Positions 10,149 to 21,880 are shown, counted from the first letter of the stretch. The stretch: 64,000 nt of DNA from Paratinospora sagittata (GCA_035771175.1 CM069598.1:4571931-4635930), one strand, 5' to 3'. The notes: generated by a model from the letters alone, not told the origin. A program made the numbers and translations.

Positions 10149-11758
10149 ATGGAGCTGCAAATCCAGTACTTATCCCCCTTACTTGTCGGTTTCTTCCTTG
10201 TCTTGTGGATGCTAGTGAAGAAGTTCAGAACCAAAAGCACAAACTCAAAGCTACCCCCAGGGCCATGGAAGCTTCCTATCATAGGAAACTTACACCAAAT
10301 GTTAGGCCTACCACATCACTGCCTCAGAGACCTGGCCAAGAACTATGGATCTGGTCTTATGCATCTACAACTTGGTCAGATTTCCACTTTCATTGTTTCT
10401 TCTCCAAAGGTTGTGAAAGAGATGATTAAGACCCATGATCTTATGTTTGCTGATAGGTTTGTGATCTTTTCTGCTAAGATTCTGACTTATAACTGTAAGG
10501 ATTTAATATTTGCTCCGTACGGTGATTACTGGAGACAATTGCGAAAGATTTGCATCTTGGAGCTCCTAAGTGCCAAGAGAGTCCAATCATTTTGGTCACT
10601 TAGAGAAGAGGAAGTATCAAATCTCATTCAAAGCATTTCCATCAAGGCTGGTACACCAATTAATATGAGTGAGAGACTTTTTTCATTGACAAACGATATA
10701 ACTTCTAGAGCGGCCTTCGGTAAGAAATGCAAAGATAAAGAATCATTCATGTTAGCAATGCAAGAAGCAATTAAGTTGGGGGGAGGTTTCGATATTGCTG
10801 ATTTGTTTCCTTCATTAAAATTCCTCCATGTGCTTAATGGAACAGAGAAGAAACTAGAGAGAATACATCAAAAGGTTGACAAGATCCTTACCAGTATCAT
10901 TGAAGATCATCGGTCAAAGGCAACTAAAACTTCCAAGGATGAAGTCGAGGATCTTGTGGATGTACTTCTAAGACTTCAAGAGGGTGGTGATGATCTGGAC
11001 TTCCCAATCACAACGGAAAACATTAAAGCTGTAATCTTGGTGAGTAAATTAATCTTGTCATTTTAATTAATTAAATTTTTTATAGATTTAATATATTTAT
11101 GTGAATAAGATTTATCACTATTCTTGTTCAGGACATATTTACTGCAGGAAGTGATACTTCATCAACTGCACTAGAATGGGCATTGTCTGAATTGGTAAGA
11201 AACCCAAGAGTTATGAAGAAGGCACAAGCCGAGATCAGACGGGCTTTCCATGGAAAAAAGATGGTTCATCAATCAGACTTTGATGAGTTGAACTACTTAA
11301 AGTTAGTCATCAAAGAAGCTCTAAGGTTACACCCTCCTGCGCCATTAATCCTTCCAAGAGAATGTAAGGAGACATGTGAGATTGATGGATATGAGATACC
11401 CATGAAAACCAAAGTCATCATAAATGCATGGGCAATTGGAAGAGATCAAGAACACTGGAGAGATGCTGAGAGGTTTGAGCCAGAGAGATTCCATGGTGTT
11501 TCCACTGATTACAAGGGAAATAGCTTTGAGTTCATACCATTTGGAGCTGGTAGGAGGATGTGTCCAGGCATTTTGTTTGCCATAGCCAACATTGAGATTC
11601 CACTTGCTCAACTCTTGTATCATTTTGATTGGACACTTCCTAATGGGATGAAGCCAGAAGAACTTGACCTGAGTGAGCAACTTGGAGGCACTGTTAGAAG
11701 AAAGCATAACCTGTATTTGATTCCTACAACTTGTAATCCTTTAATAATGGAAAAGTAA
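10149..11758 (+). CDS. cytochrome P450, CYP71 family, gene 2 (intact)
   Basis: ER-anchored monooxygenase of 505 residues. Exons are 10149-11039 and 11132-11758; the 92-base phase-0 intron (GTGAGT...CAG) is at the same codon boundary as in the other array members. It has the N-terminal anchor (about 5-24), a canonical PPGPWKLP hinge, AGSDTSS in the I-helix at the start of exon 2, KEALR (ExxR), EPERF and FGAGRRMCPG with ligand Cys441. Start chosen because ATG 10149 gives the expected short anchor. Closest in the window to gene 1, so a tandem duplicate. The family fits terpenoid or other specialised metabolism; substrate unknown. No defects seen. Confidence 0.92.
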
Positions 11759-13762
11759 GGCAAACTGATTTGGAGATTTCCTTTTTCAAGGTTTTAAGCT
11801 ACAAAATCTAGATGTCAATGTAGAAATTATGGATTTTCCTAGTCCTAGCAAAGTCCTTGTATCTGAGATTTGGTTAAAATTGAGCCCAAAAAAAAAAGCA
11901 AAAAGAGAGAGATGTGATTAAAATCCTTTTCTATGTCTAACTTCAGCTGCTTTGCTATGGACTATACATCTTAGCCCAAGTTTCCTCTCTGTAAGTAGTT
12001 TTTCCAAAATCCTACTTCAATGTCAGAAAAACCAACTATTCTTTCTTTTTTTTTTTAGAAAAAAGAAGAAGAAGAAAGAAACAGATTTGAATGTATTAAT
12101 GCTAATAAGATGATAATTAAATTGAGAACAAAACTTTCTCAAAAGAGAAAATCAACTAGTCTACCTTTGCACATTATGTGAAAGTCTGTATAAATGGTAT
12201 AAATAAGTGATGTTTAGCATCTATGTATTTTTCCAATATAAAATTTGTACAAACATCTCACATCTCATTAATAATTTTTATTATTGAATAAGTTATATTA
12301 ACAATATTGTAGATTAATATATTACTTCTAGAGTCACGTGAAAGTAGCAATCAAGTTTACAAAGCAAGGAAAGAGAAATCCCCTTCCCTACAAATATAAT
12401 CCTCCTTTAGTGCAATAGTAATACTTTATCCATCTTGTAGTTATTTGAAAAGCATTAACCATATTTGTTTTTTTTTAGTTCAATCTAATGTCAATATGAA
12501 AACCCATGTTGGATGATGGTAGCAAAAAAAACAAAAAAAAAAAAAATCAAATGATTGATAATATCAAGAAAAAAAACAAAGACCAATAATTGTTGAAGAT
12601 TAATGAAACAACAATAACATACTTATCAAAATAATTCCAAAGCATTAGGTAACTATTTTGTAAACGGCTAGATCTCCACCATCTCAATTATTTAATAAGA
12701 TAAAAATAGAAAAGTTAAGATTAGATTTAATAACGTAGTGCAAAATTAAATATTTTATATTTTATTTGTAAAAGTTGCATACCACTCAATGGAATTTTCA
12801 CATATATCAGTTCTTATAAATGGCTAGATCTCTAAATGTTTAGGGAGTTTTTCATGATATATCCTCTAATCTCAAGCTGATATATTTTATCTTGGGCATT
12901 TTATAATTCTTTACTAGAAAGTTTTCAAAATTAAATAATGTTTCTTATTGAGTTTTAATTATTTAAGAAATGAATATAACATTCTTAAAGATTATTGTAT
13001 ACAGATTTACCTTTGAACTTATTTGAATTTTAAATCACGTTTTCAGCATTGTCAAAAGCTCTTCTATTAAAATCTCCCTGATCATGAATTTGCCATGTAA
13101 TTAGCATAATAACACCTTAGTGACTCATTTAGGCAGTTACAAGATTTATATTAGGCACACGCCCAAAACAATAGTATTGTTAGATGGATGGTTGGTGGCC
13201 ATGAGTCAATTCACGTACTGAAGCTCATAGTACATATACACAAAAATAAAAAAGTTTCCAATTTCTAGAAGCTTTGGGTAAGGTGTTTAAATGAGAGAGA
13301 GAGAGAGAGAGGCTAGAGAGACTCTAGTCTAAACAAAAGTTAGTCCTAACCATCTTCTAGAAAAATTACCAAATTCACCATATTTTTTATCAGCTACAGA
13401 GTTTACTAACCAAAAAACTAATTGGTTCAAATGAGGTTTCAAATGCTGTCGGAAACAGGCACATTGAGTTGATTGCTCATCAGTATATTTCGGCATAAAG
13501 GGTTGTGAGAAAACAATGCCCGCCTCCTTTAATGAATGTACTTTCTTTCTTTTATTTCTTTACATCTCTGGTTCTTACAAAACACCATCCACCACATATT
13601 AACCATCAAAATAAAAAATAAAAAAATACTCAACTCTCAGTTCACCAGCCACCACATATTCTATTTTGCCATGGATATATATCACAATACATCTATATAT
13701 CGGCCATTTCTTCTGGATGCCTGAAGCCCATAAACACTCTCTCCAGCAACTCTCATCCATTA
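11759..13762. other. spacer between P450 genes 2 and 3
   Basis: No gene seen. It includes poly-A/T runs and a (GA)n microsatellite at 13293-13311. About 13085-13210 resembles the region downstream of P450 gene 4 (about 32485-32620; shared TTAGATGGATGGTTGG). About 13425-13500 resembles 22280-22350. From about 13615 the sequence closely matches the 5' flank of gene 4 (30050-30196). Confidence 0.6.
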
Positions 13763-14149
13763 ATGGATTTCTTCTCCTTCCCCTCAATGCTCACACTTGT
13801 ACTGGTGGCCGTGGTGTTCTTCATCATGGTGAAAAGGAAAGAGGAAGGACCCAAAACTACTAAGAACCTAACACCACCAGGGCCATGGAAATTACCTCTC
13901 ATAGGAAACTTGCATCACATGATGTCAAGCCTACCACATCATTCACTCAGAAGTCTAGCCCAAAAACATGGACCCATTATGCATCTACAACTTGGTGAAT
14001 TCTCCACCCTTGTCATCTCTTCAGCAAAACTAGCAAAAGAGGTGATGAAAACACATGACACCTCCTTCCTAAACAGGCCCGAAAGTCTTGCTATAAAGAT
14101 TTTAACCTACGAGCGCCAAAATATGGCATTTGCTCCCTACGGTGAATAT

Positions 14150-14711
14150 TGTTGGGAAAAACGATGGATGTAAAGAAATAATTCTACAATCCCAGGACAA
14201 TTTCCCAAACTAAAATACAACAAAATAACACCAAAGATTTTAGCGTGGAAAACCCTCTAAAAGATGAGGTAAAAAACCACGGGACCCGTAGGCCGCTTAA
14301 AGAAACTTCCACTATAATAAATGAGATTACAAACGTCACCTTTCGGTGGATCTCTCTCTCACAAATACACAATACCTATGTATCTTCAATTTGTGGATAA
14401 CACTTCACAAATTGGCTCACACTTTTTCTTCTCAAAGAAACTCTCTTTGAGGCTCTCTAGATCTCTAGAATTAGATCTCTCTGAATATTTGATCTCTCTC
14501 AGATGATATTCAAGAATGAAATTAGGGCTCTATTTATAGGAGTTTAAACAGGGGCTTTTCTGTAATTTTTGGAGCTTCCCACGTGAAGCTTGCTGGTCGT
14601 CCCATGCACCCCATGCCCATTGCCCACGTGAAGGAGGTGAGTTGGACGTTCATGCAGTTCAGCCGCCCATGCATGAATTTTTATTTTTATTTAATGAGGT
14701 GGACCCCATCA
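14150..14711 (-). repeat. 3' LTR of copia-1
   Basis: 562 bases, identical by eye to 18982-19543. Read on the minus strand it begins TGATGGGGTCC, carries two CACGTG G-box motifs and a CTATAAATAGAGCC TATA region (plus-strand 14526-14540), and ends CCCAACA. The first three bases TGA also serve as the gag-pol stop codon. Confidence 0.95.
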
Positions 14712-17700
14712 AATCTCCCCCTCCACCTCATGTGGAACGGGCTCCTCCACACCGGCAATCTCTCTACAAATAGTAAGTTTTTCTCTGGTCAGGGACTTCG
14801 TCATCATATCTGCCCCGTTGTCATTCGTGTGGATCTTCTCAACTTGCAGCAGTTTATTTTCCAGCACATCACGAATCCAATGATATCTCACGTCGATGTG
14901 CTTGGATCTTGAGTGGAAAGTTGAGTTCTTACTGAGGTGAATTGCGCTCTGACTGTCGCAATAAAGAACATATTTTTCTTGGTTCTGCTGCAATTCTTGT
15001 AGGAACTTTTTCATCCACAAGATCTCCTTACAACCTTCAGTGATTGCTATGTACTCTGCTTCTGTGGTACTTAAGGCAATACACTTTTGTAATCGTGATT
15101 GCCATGAGACAGCTCCCCCTGCAAAGGTTATTAGGTACCCGGATATCGACTTTCTCGTATCCACGTCGCCAGCCATATCTGAATTTGTAAATCCTTCTAA
15201 TACAGATTTACCATTACCAAAACATAAACAATGACTGGAAGTACCTCTAAGATACCTGAGTATCCATTTGACTGCTGCCCAATGTTCCTTTCCAGGATTT
15301 GATAGAAATCGGCTCACAACACCAACAACATGAGCAATGTCTGGTCTGGTGCATACCATAGCGTACATTAGACTGCCAACTACCGATGCATAGGGCACAT
15401 TGCTTATCTCTGATTTCTCTTCCTCGCTTGAAGGACACTGGCTCGAATTAAGCTTGAAGTGGCTTGCCAGTGGAGAACTAACAGGTTTAGCTTTGCTCAT
15501 GTTGAATCGCTCTAAGACTTTCTCAATATACTTTTCTTGAGATAGCCAAAGTCTCTTGCTCTTCCTGTCACGAACAATCTTCATGCCAAGGATTTGCTTT
15601 GCGGGTCCTAAGTCTTTCATGGCAAAGGACTTGCTCAACTCTTTCTTCAACGTGTTAATCTTGCCAATATCTTGGCCTACAATTAACATATCATCAACAT
15701 AAAGCAAAAGAATAATAAAATCACCATCAGAGAATTTCTTGATGAAGACGCAGTGATCAGCTGTCGTTCGGTTGTACTCCGTTTGCTCCATGAATGAGTC
15801 AAACTTTTTATACCACTGCCTCGGTGCCTGTTTCAAACCATACAGACTTTTCTTTAGCCTGCATACCAGTTTCTCTTTTCTTTTGGCTTGGAAACCTTCG
15901 GGCTGCTCCATATAGATTTCCTCGTCAAGATCACCGTGTAAGAATGCGGTTTTTACATCAAGTTGTTCAACCTCCAGATTAAGACTAGCTGTCAAGCCAA
16001 GAACAACTCGGATTGAAGACATTTTTACCACTGGTGAGAAGATTTCATCGAAGTCAACGCCTTTCTTCTGTCCGAATCCTTTCACAACCAATCTTGCTTT
16101 GTATCGAGGTTGCGAGCTACCTTCTTCGCTTTTGATCCTGTACACCCACTTATTCTTGAGGGCTTTCTTTCCCTGCGGTAATTTCACCAAGTCAAATGTG
16201 TGGTTCTCATGCAGAGATTTCATTTCTTCCTGCATGGCTTTTATCCACTCAGTCTTATGTTGGTCAGTGATAGCTTCGGTATAGCTTTCTGGTTCTCCCC
16301 CGTCAGTGAGCATGACATAGTCGCTATGAGGATATCTTTGACTTGGTTGTCGCTCTCTGGTAGATCTCCTTAGCTGTGCTTCTGGTTGGACTTGTTCAGG
16401 AACTTGTTCAGGAATTTGTTCAGGAACTTGTTCTTGTTCTGAACTTTGAGCTGGTGGAACATTATCATCAGTATCTGGTGCAGCTTCCTTGTCATCTGAA
16501 TTTGTTGATGGAGAGACTGGTTCCAGATTCACTGGAAGTTCTTCTGATTGTGGCTTCTCAGGTTTCTGAAAATCCTCGATCGTCTGATCTTCAAGAAACA
16601 CCACGTCTCTGCTTCTGACAATCCTTTTGTTGACAGGATCCCAAAGTCTGTAGCCGAATTCTTCATGGGAATATCCCACAAAGATACACTGCTTCGCTTT
16701 TCCATCCAGCTTGGACCTCTCGTCTCTAGGGATGTGAACAAATGCTCTGCAGCCGAATGCTTTCAAGTGTTTGTAAGAAACGTCTTTCCCCGTCCAAACT
16801 TTTTCTGGTACATCGTAGTTCAGTGGAACTGATGGAGAAAGGTTGATTAAATCGACCGCTGTCCTCATTGCCTCCCCCCAATAGGAGTTTGGCAGTTTTG
16901 CATTTGAGAGCATACATCTGACTCTTTCACAAATGGTTCTGTTCATCCTCTCTGCGACACCGTTGTGTTGAGGTGTCTTTGGTACCGATTTTTCCAGCCT
17001 GATGCCGAAATTTCTGCAGTACTCTTCGAATGATCCGCGATACTCACCGCCATTGTCTGATCGTACACACTTCAAACGTCTGCCAGTTTCTCTCTCAACT
17101 TTTACATGAAATTGCTTGAAAACTTCCTGCACTTGATCTTTAGTTTTCAAAGCAAAGGCCCACACTTTTCTAGAGTGATCATCAATAAAAGTCACAAAAT
17201 AATGAGCACCTCCTAGTGTCTTACAACTCATTGTACAGACATCTGTGTGTATTAAATCTAGAATATTTGCCTTTCTAGATGGTGGGGAACTACGAAATGC
17301 AACTCTGTGTTGTTTACCCATAATACAATCAACACAAGTACGTAAAGATGTACCTGTCATTCCTGGCAAGTGCTCCTTCTTGGAAAGAATTCTGAGACCC
17401 TTTTCACTCATGTGGCCGAGCCGCTTATGCCATAACTCGGTGGGAACTTCTTTCCTCATGGTATTTACTTCTTCTTTACACAGCTTGACTTCTGTGTGGT
17501 AGAGTGATGCATCTTTCTTGCCTCTGGCTACTACCAAGTTTCCTTTGGTGAGCTTCCATTTTCCTTCACCAAAGTTATTATTGTAGCCATCGTCATCAAG
17601 CATTCCGGTGGAGATCAAATTGAGGCGGATATCTGGAACATGCCTCACATCTTTCAAGAGTAACCTGTATCCAAGGTTAGTTTCTAAATAAATATTACCG

Positions 17701-18761
17701 ATGCCGATAATTTTGGATGCATCATCATTTCCCATCCTCACTCGTCCGAAATTACCTTGCGTGTAGGCTGAGAAGAAATCTCGTCGTGAGGTGACATGGT
17801 AGGACGCACCTGAGTCAACTACCCATGTAGAGTCTTGACTTGCAAGGTTGACATAATCAGCATCTCGAACAATGACAACTTCTTCAGTGAGAGTTGCGGT
17901 GTCATTTGTTCGGGTTTCTGCTTCTTGATTTCTGGATCGTTCCGCCTTTAACTTTCGACATTCTCGAATGAAGTGTCCGGGCTTGCCGCAGTGATGACAC
18001 TTCTTGTCATGCCACGATCTGGACTTTGAGCGTCCTCTTTGCTGACTTTGGTTACGAGGATTTCTGCTTTTACTCCTTCCGTGCCATTCTTGCTTGCCTT
18101 GTTTTTCTATGACAAGTGCTTCACTTTCAGGAGTATAACCATTGTCTTTTCGTCGAGACTCTTCGTTCAACATTCTGTCTTTTACCATTTCCATGGTAAG
18201 CTTGCCGCCAGGAGCTGAGTTACTAACTGACACAACTAGAGTGTCCCAACTTTTTGGTAGAGAACTCGTCAACAACAACGCTTGTAGCTCGTCATCTACG
18301 ATCATCATCATAGAGTTGAGTTGATCTACAATGTCTTGGAACTCACTCATGTGTTCCGATACGCTGCTTCCATCTTTATACTTCAAATTGACTAATCGTC
18401 GTATCAGATTAGCTTTATTCTGTACGGTTGTCCTCGCATACATTGTCTCCAACTTTTGCCAAAGAACGTAAGCATCGTGTTCATTAGCAAAATTTTGGAA
18501 AATGCTCTTGTCGATCCATTGTCTGATTTGAGCAGCACACTTTCGGTTCAGCACGACCCAATCAGTGTCTGTGCTGGTTGTTTTTGATGTCTTGTCATCT
18601 GTTGAAGTTGTAGTCACAGCTTCCTCCTTCGGCATTATAATCGGCTTCCACAGATCTTTAATGTATAAAAGATCCTCCATCTTCGGCTTCCAAATTGCAT
18701 AATTAAATGCAGTCAACCTGATCATATTGCCTGTGTACATATTGCTTGTGCTCTCCTTCAT
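14709..18761 (-). CDS. copia-1 gag-pol polyprotein (1350 residues, intact)
   Basis: Single open frame from ATG (18761-18759) to TGA (14711-14709). Order: Gag with UBN2/DUF4219-like region (1-250); zinc knuckle C-x2-C-x4-H-x4-C at 255-268; aspartic protease DSGA at about 316; integrase with the HHCC finger, the DDE core around HTD, SDNGGEY and the HNGVAERMNRT stretch; reverse transcriptase with the active-site YVDD near 1021; RNase H with the STTEAEY and CDSQSA motifs. The order protease-integrase-RT-RNase H defines Ty1/copia. No stop or frameshift, so the element may be competent for transposition. The stop codon lies inside the 3' LTR. Confidence 0.97.
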   Translation of the reverse strand: MKESTSNMYTGNMIRLTAFNYAIWKPKMEDLLYIKDLWKPIIMPKEEAVTTTSTDDKTSKTTSTDTDWVVLNRKCAAQIRQWIDKSIFQNFANEHDAYVLWQKLETMYARTTVQNKANLIRRLVNLKYKDGSSVSEHMSEFQDIVDQLNSMMMIVDDELQALLLTSSLPKSWDTLVVSVSNSAPGGKLTMEMVKDRMLNEESRRKDNGYTPESEALVIEKQGKQEWHGRSKSRNPRNQSQQRGRSKSRSWHDKKCHHCGKPGHFIRECRKLKAERSRNQEAETRTNDTATLTEEVVIVRDADYVNLASQDSTWVVDSGASYHVTSRRDFFSAYTQGNFGRVRMGNDDASKIIGIGNIYLETNLGYRLLLKDVRHVPDIRLNLISTGMLDDDGYNNNFGEGKWKLTKGNLVVARGKKDASLYHTEVKLCKEEVNTMRKEVPTELWHKRLGHMSEKGLRILSKKEHLPGMTGTSLRTCVDCIMGKQHRVAFRSSPPSRKANILDLIHTDVCTMSCKTLGGAHYFVTFIDDHSRKVWAFALKTKDQVQEVFKQFHVKVERETGRRLKCVRSDNGGEYRGSFEEYCRNFGIRLEKSVPKTPQHNGVAERMNRTICERVRCMLSNAKLPNSYWGEAMRTAVDLINLSPSVPLNYDVPEKVWTGKDVSYKHLKAFGCRAFVHIPRDERSKLDGKAKQCIFVGYSHEEFGYRLWDPVNKRIVRSRDVVFLEDQTIEDFQKPEKPQSEELPVNLEPVSPSTNSDDKEAAPDTDDNVPPAQSSEQEQVPEQIPEQVPEQVQPEAQLRRSTRERQPSQRYPHSDYVMLTDGGEPESYTEAITDQHKTEWIKAMQEEMKSLHENHTFDLVKLPQGKKALKNKWVYRIKSEEGSSQPRYKARLVVKGFGQKKGVDFDEIFSPVVKMSSIRVVLGLTASLNLEVEQLDVKTAFLHGDLDEEIYMEQPEGFQAKRKEKLVCRLKKSLYGLKQAPRQWYKKFDSFMEQTEYNRTTADHCVFIKKFSDGDFIILLLYVDDMLIVGQDIGKINTLKKELSKSFAMKDLGPAKQILGMKIVRDRKSKRLWLSQEKYIEKVLERFNMSKAKPVSSPLASHFKLNSSQCPSSEEEKSEISNVPYASVVGSLMYAMVCTRPDIAHVVGVVSRFLSNPGKEHWAAVKWILRYLRGTSSHCLCFGNGKSVLEGFTNSDMAGDVDTRKSISGYLITFAGGAVSWQSRLQKCIALSTTEAEYIAITEGCKEILWMKKFLQELQQNQEKYVLYCDSQSAIHLSKNSTFHSRSKHIDVRYHWIRDVLENKLLQVEKIHTNDNGADMMTKSLTREKLTICREIAGVEEPVPHEVEGEI
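14712..14728 (-). other. polypurine tract of copia-1
   Basis: On the minus strand AGGTGGAGGGGGAGATT directly abuts the 3' LTR. It would prime plus-strand DNA synthesis. It also lies within the last codons of gag-pol. Confidence 0.85.
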
Positions 18762-18805
18762 TTGAGTCGTCAGTCAACAGGTTTCGCGGAGCTTGACACT
18801 TTTTC

Positions 18806-18935
18806 GACTATGAATAGTACTATGTGAATAGTACTCAATAAATAGTACCCCTTGTGAATAGTGTTCCGTGAATAGTATTCTATAAATAGTATTACTATTC
18901 CAAATAGTGACGTATACGTGAATAGTAATGTATGT
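18806..18935 (-). repeat. leader repeat of copia-1
   Basis: Between the primer site and the gag start the sequence is a run of about ten degenerate units with core TACTATTCAC (minus strand). A similar core, TACTGTTCATCC, occurs in the leader of the copia-4 element. Confidence 0.75.
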
Positions 18936-18960
18936 ATGAACCGTACCTTTGCTGAAAACG

Positions 18961-18978
18961 ACCCAGGCTCTGATACCA
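18961..18978 (-). other. primer binding site of copia-1
   Basis: On the minus strand TGGTATCAGAGCCTGGGT, the usual complement of the 3' end of plant initiator methionine tRNA, three bases after the 5' LTR. Confidence 0.95.
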
Positions 18979-18981
18979 CTT

Positions 18982-19543
18982 TGTTGGGAAAAACGATGGA
19001 TGTAAAGAAATAATTCTACAATCCCAGGACAATTTCCCAAACTAAAATACAACAAAATAACACCAAAGATTTTAGCGTGGAAAACCCTCTAAAAGATGAG
19101 GTAAAAAACCACGGGACCCGTAGGCCGCTTAAAGAAACTTCCACTATAATAAATGAGATTACAAACGTCACCTTTCGGTGGATCTCTCTCTCACAAATAC
19201 ACAATACCTATGTATCTTCAATTTGTGGATAACACTTCACAAATTGGCTCACACTTTTTCTTCTCAAAGAAACTCTCTTTGAGGCTCTCTAGATCTCTAG
19301 AATTAGATCTCTCTGAATATTTGATCTCTCTCAGATGATATTCAAGAATGAAATTAGGGCTCTATTTATAGGAGTTTAAACAGGGGCTTTTCTGTAATTT
19401 TTGGAGCTTCCCACGTGAAGCTTGCTGGTCGTCCCATGCACCCCATGCCCATTGCCCACGTGAAGGAGGTGAGTTGGACGTTCATGCAGTTCAGCCGCCC
19501 ATGCATGAATTTTTATTTTTATTTAATGAGGTGGACCCCATCA
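18982..19543 (-). repeat. 5' LTR of copia-1
   Basis: 562 bases; the promoter LTR by orientation. Identical by eye to the copy at 14150-14711 and bordered by the target duplication AATAT at 19544-19548. Confidence 0.95.
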
Positions 19544-20987
19544 AATATTGGAGACAAATGCGCAAGATTTGCACCTTGCAGCTCTTAAGCACAAAGCGAG
19601 TCCAATCTTTTCGATCGTTAAGGGAACAAGAAGTGGAAAATTTTATTAGAAGCATTTCACAGATGGCCGGATCTGTTGTCAATCTCAGCGAGAAGGTATT
19701 TTCACTCTCAAATGATATAACTGCAACTGCAGCTTTTGGGAAGAAATGCAAAGATCAAGAAGCATTCCTTTCGGCAATGCATGAAGCATTGAAGATGGCA
19801 GGAGGTCTTGGCTTAGTTGATATATTTCCTTCTATGAAATTGCTTCATCTGATTAGCATTGGAACAAAGCGTAAATTAGAGGCAATACATTTGAAGATTG
19901 ACAAAATCTTGAACAACATCTTGGAAGATCACAGAGAGATAAATCTGAAGACTAAAGGAGAACGTGATGAAGTGATCAACGAAGATCTAGTTAATATACT
20001 TCTGAGCGTCCAAAAGGGCAGTGGTGATCTTCATCTCCAGCTCACAACCACAAACCTCAAAGCAATAATCGGGGTTAGTAATTAACACTTTTTGTTTAAA
20101 GTCTTAATTAATATATCTTTGTTTCGTGACTTGATCATATATTCAACACAATATAAGCCTTTTTTTTCCTATACCGCAATGGATTGGCTATTAAGTTGAC
20201 ATCTTAATTACAAGTTATTATATCTTTCGTTCATGTTATTTTAGATGTTTTTCTACCTCTATCATTACCATGAATTATTTATATGTCACTCTTTCTAGTT
20301 GGGCTCACTTGAACTTATTTACATAAAAATTAACAAGCTGCACTTGTATCTACTTGTTACCAGGACATGTTCGTGGGTGGAAGTGATACTTCGGCAGCTG
20401 CTATAGAATGGGCAATGTCGGAACTGATGAGGAATCCGAGGGCTATGAAGAAGGCACGAGAAGAAGTGAGAAAATTGTGCAATGGAAAGAGACGTATAAA
20501 TGAAGAAGACATTCAAGAACTGAATTACTTAAAATTTGTCATCAAAGAGACTTTAAGGCTACACCCACCTCTACCATTGTTGCTTCCTAGAGAAAGCAGA
20601 GAGAGATGTGAGATTGAGGGTTATGAGATACCCGAGAAGACTAGAGTGATTGTGAATGCTTGGGCTATAGGAAGAGATCCACAGTGCTGGAAAGATGCAG
20701 AGAGCTTTAAGCCAGAGAGATTTGATGGTGCTTCTGTTGATTTTAAAGGGAATAATTTTGAATATATTCCATTTGGTGCTGGAAGGAGGATTTGCCCTGG
20801 TTCTACGTTTGGCTTAGCCAGTGTTGAGCTTGCTTTAGCACATTTACTTTTCCACTTTGATTGGGAGCTTCCCAATGGGATGAAACCAGAAGAACTAGAC
20901 ATGAGCGAGGGGTTTGGTGCCACAGTTCGAAGACAAAATGACCTTAAAGTCATTCCTAAATCATATAGTCCATCGTTTGAAGAGTAA

Positions 20988-21645
20988 TATCTTGATTGAA
21001 CTGAAAAACTTGTGGTCCTTCATCAAGTGAAGTAATAATAAGCTGTGAAAGCTGTATGTGATTTAGGTGCTACCTTTTTAATCAATTCCTATTAATCCTA
21101 TGTTAGTCTCATCCTTTGCTTCAAGATTTTTTAGAATAAATAGACTACCAGAATTGCTTTGGAGACCCTTTTAGTAGAATTATATGTGCAAGTTTTATAT
21201 GTATATAATTTGGTTAATGTTCTTATTCATGCTAAGAATTTGCCATATTAATGTTCTTTTCGTCTGTGACTTTTAATTTGGATTATAGGTTTCCTAAGAG
21301 TAAAATGTGGTGAAAACATGTGTTGACCAAAGTAACATGTACCACTATTACACATTAATTCTTAAAAAAAATTGATATTCGGATCTAACAAACTAAACAT
21401 TGGAGGTATAATAGTTAAATAATTAGAATTCCTTTGGAACAGTGCAACTCAAAAGTCAAAACCATTAATTAGGATCGTCAATCAATCAAGGATCTCCAAC
21501 CACTTTTCTACAAGAAAACTAATATTTTGGTCAAATTCATACATACACTCCATAAATCATGAATTTAAAATATCATAAATAATCATAAAATAAAACAGTG
21601 CATACATTCATGCATACAATGTAGGTTTAAATACATGCAAAGTGA
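20988..21645. other. 3' flank of P450 gene 3, duplicated spacer
   Basis: No gene seen. About 21010-21250 matches the sequence after gene 4 (32235-32490). About 21260-21510 is a diverged copy of 22470-22775 and of 34905-35185. Confidence 0.6.
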
Positions 21646-21867
21646 CTGAAGAGGCATTGGCCAAGTAGTTGGGTAAAGGAGCAAATTACCGAGAGGTCAC
21701 AAGTTCGAATCTCATCCACTTATTTTTCCTTCAAGGTATATATAAGCCCGAACAAAGATTTTTTCAGGTGTTTCAGGGGGTGTCTCTTTTGTGGCTTAGA
21801 GGCTTGCAGCCCTCGAAATTAATCAGATGCGCGCAAGCTGGCCTGGACACCCAAATCTCAAAAAAAC
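21646..21867 (+). mobile_element. tRNA-derived SINE, copy 1
   Basis: 222-base element with a pol III A-box-like region (TTGGCCAAGTAGTTGGGTA), a B box (AAGTTCGAATC), a tRNA-unrelated body and a short A-rich tail. It is flanked by the 13-base duplication ACATGCAAAGTGA (21633-21645 and 21868-21880). Two relatives lie at 53712-53948 and 54607-54832. Confidence 0.9.
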
Positions 21868-21880
21868 ACATGCAAAGTGA

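Larger units (their letters stand above)
14150..19543 (-). mobile_element. full-length Ty1/copia LTR retrotransposon (copia-1), very young
   Basis: A 5394-base element inserted in P450 exon 1, in the opposite orientation to the gene. It has 562-base LTRs at both ends starting TG and ending CA in both orientations, a perfect 5-base target duplication AATAT (14145-14149 and 19544-19548), a tRNA-iMet primer site, a polypurine tract and one intact gag-pol frame. By eye the two LTRs are identical throughout, so the insertion is recent. The protein is of the Tnt1/Sireless-copia style, lacking an envelope-like ORF. Confidence 0.97.
13763..20987 (+). pseudogene. cytochrome P450, CYP71 family, gene 3, disrupted by a copia element
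   Basis: The first 129 codons (13763-14149, through PYGEY) are followed by a 5.4-kb retrotransposon. The reading frame resumes at 19549 with WRQMRK, in phase once the 5-base target duplication is discounted. Exon 1 then ends at 20073, and exon 2 is 20364-20987 after a GT-AG phase-0 intron. The pieces add up to a 511-residue P450 with no other stop or frameshift. Exon 2 opens with VGGSDTSAA instead of the array's usual AGSETSST, and has KETLR, KPERF and [10 protein letters not shown]. Nearly identical to gene 4, including the 5' flank. The insertion should abolish the enzyme, by truncation within 7 codons, unless another allele lacks it. Confidence 0.93.

Noticed and set aside
14184..14506. 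Short ORFs inside the copia-1 LTRs
   Set aside because: They occur identically in both LTRs and have no coding features; chance frames in repeat DNA.
21655..21730. tRNA gene (also near 53725 and 54620)
   Set aside because: A and B boxes are present, but the cloverleaf is degraded. The unit continues into a shared non-tRNA body with an A-tail and target duplications, so these are SINEs.
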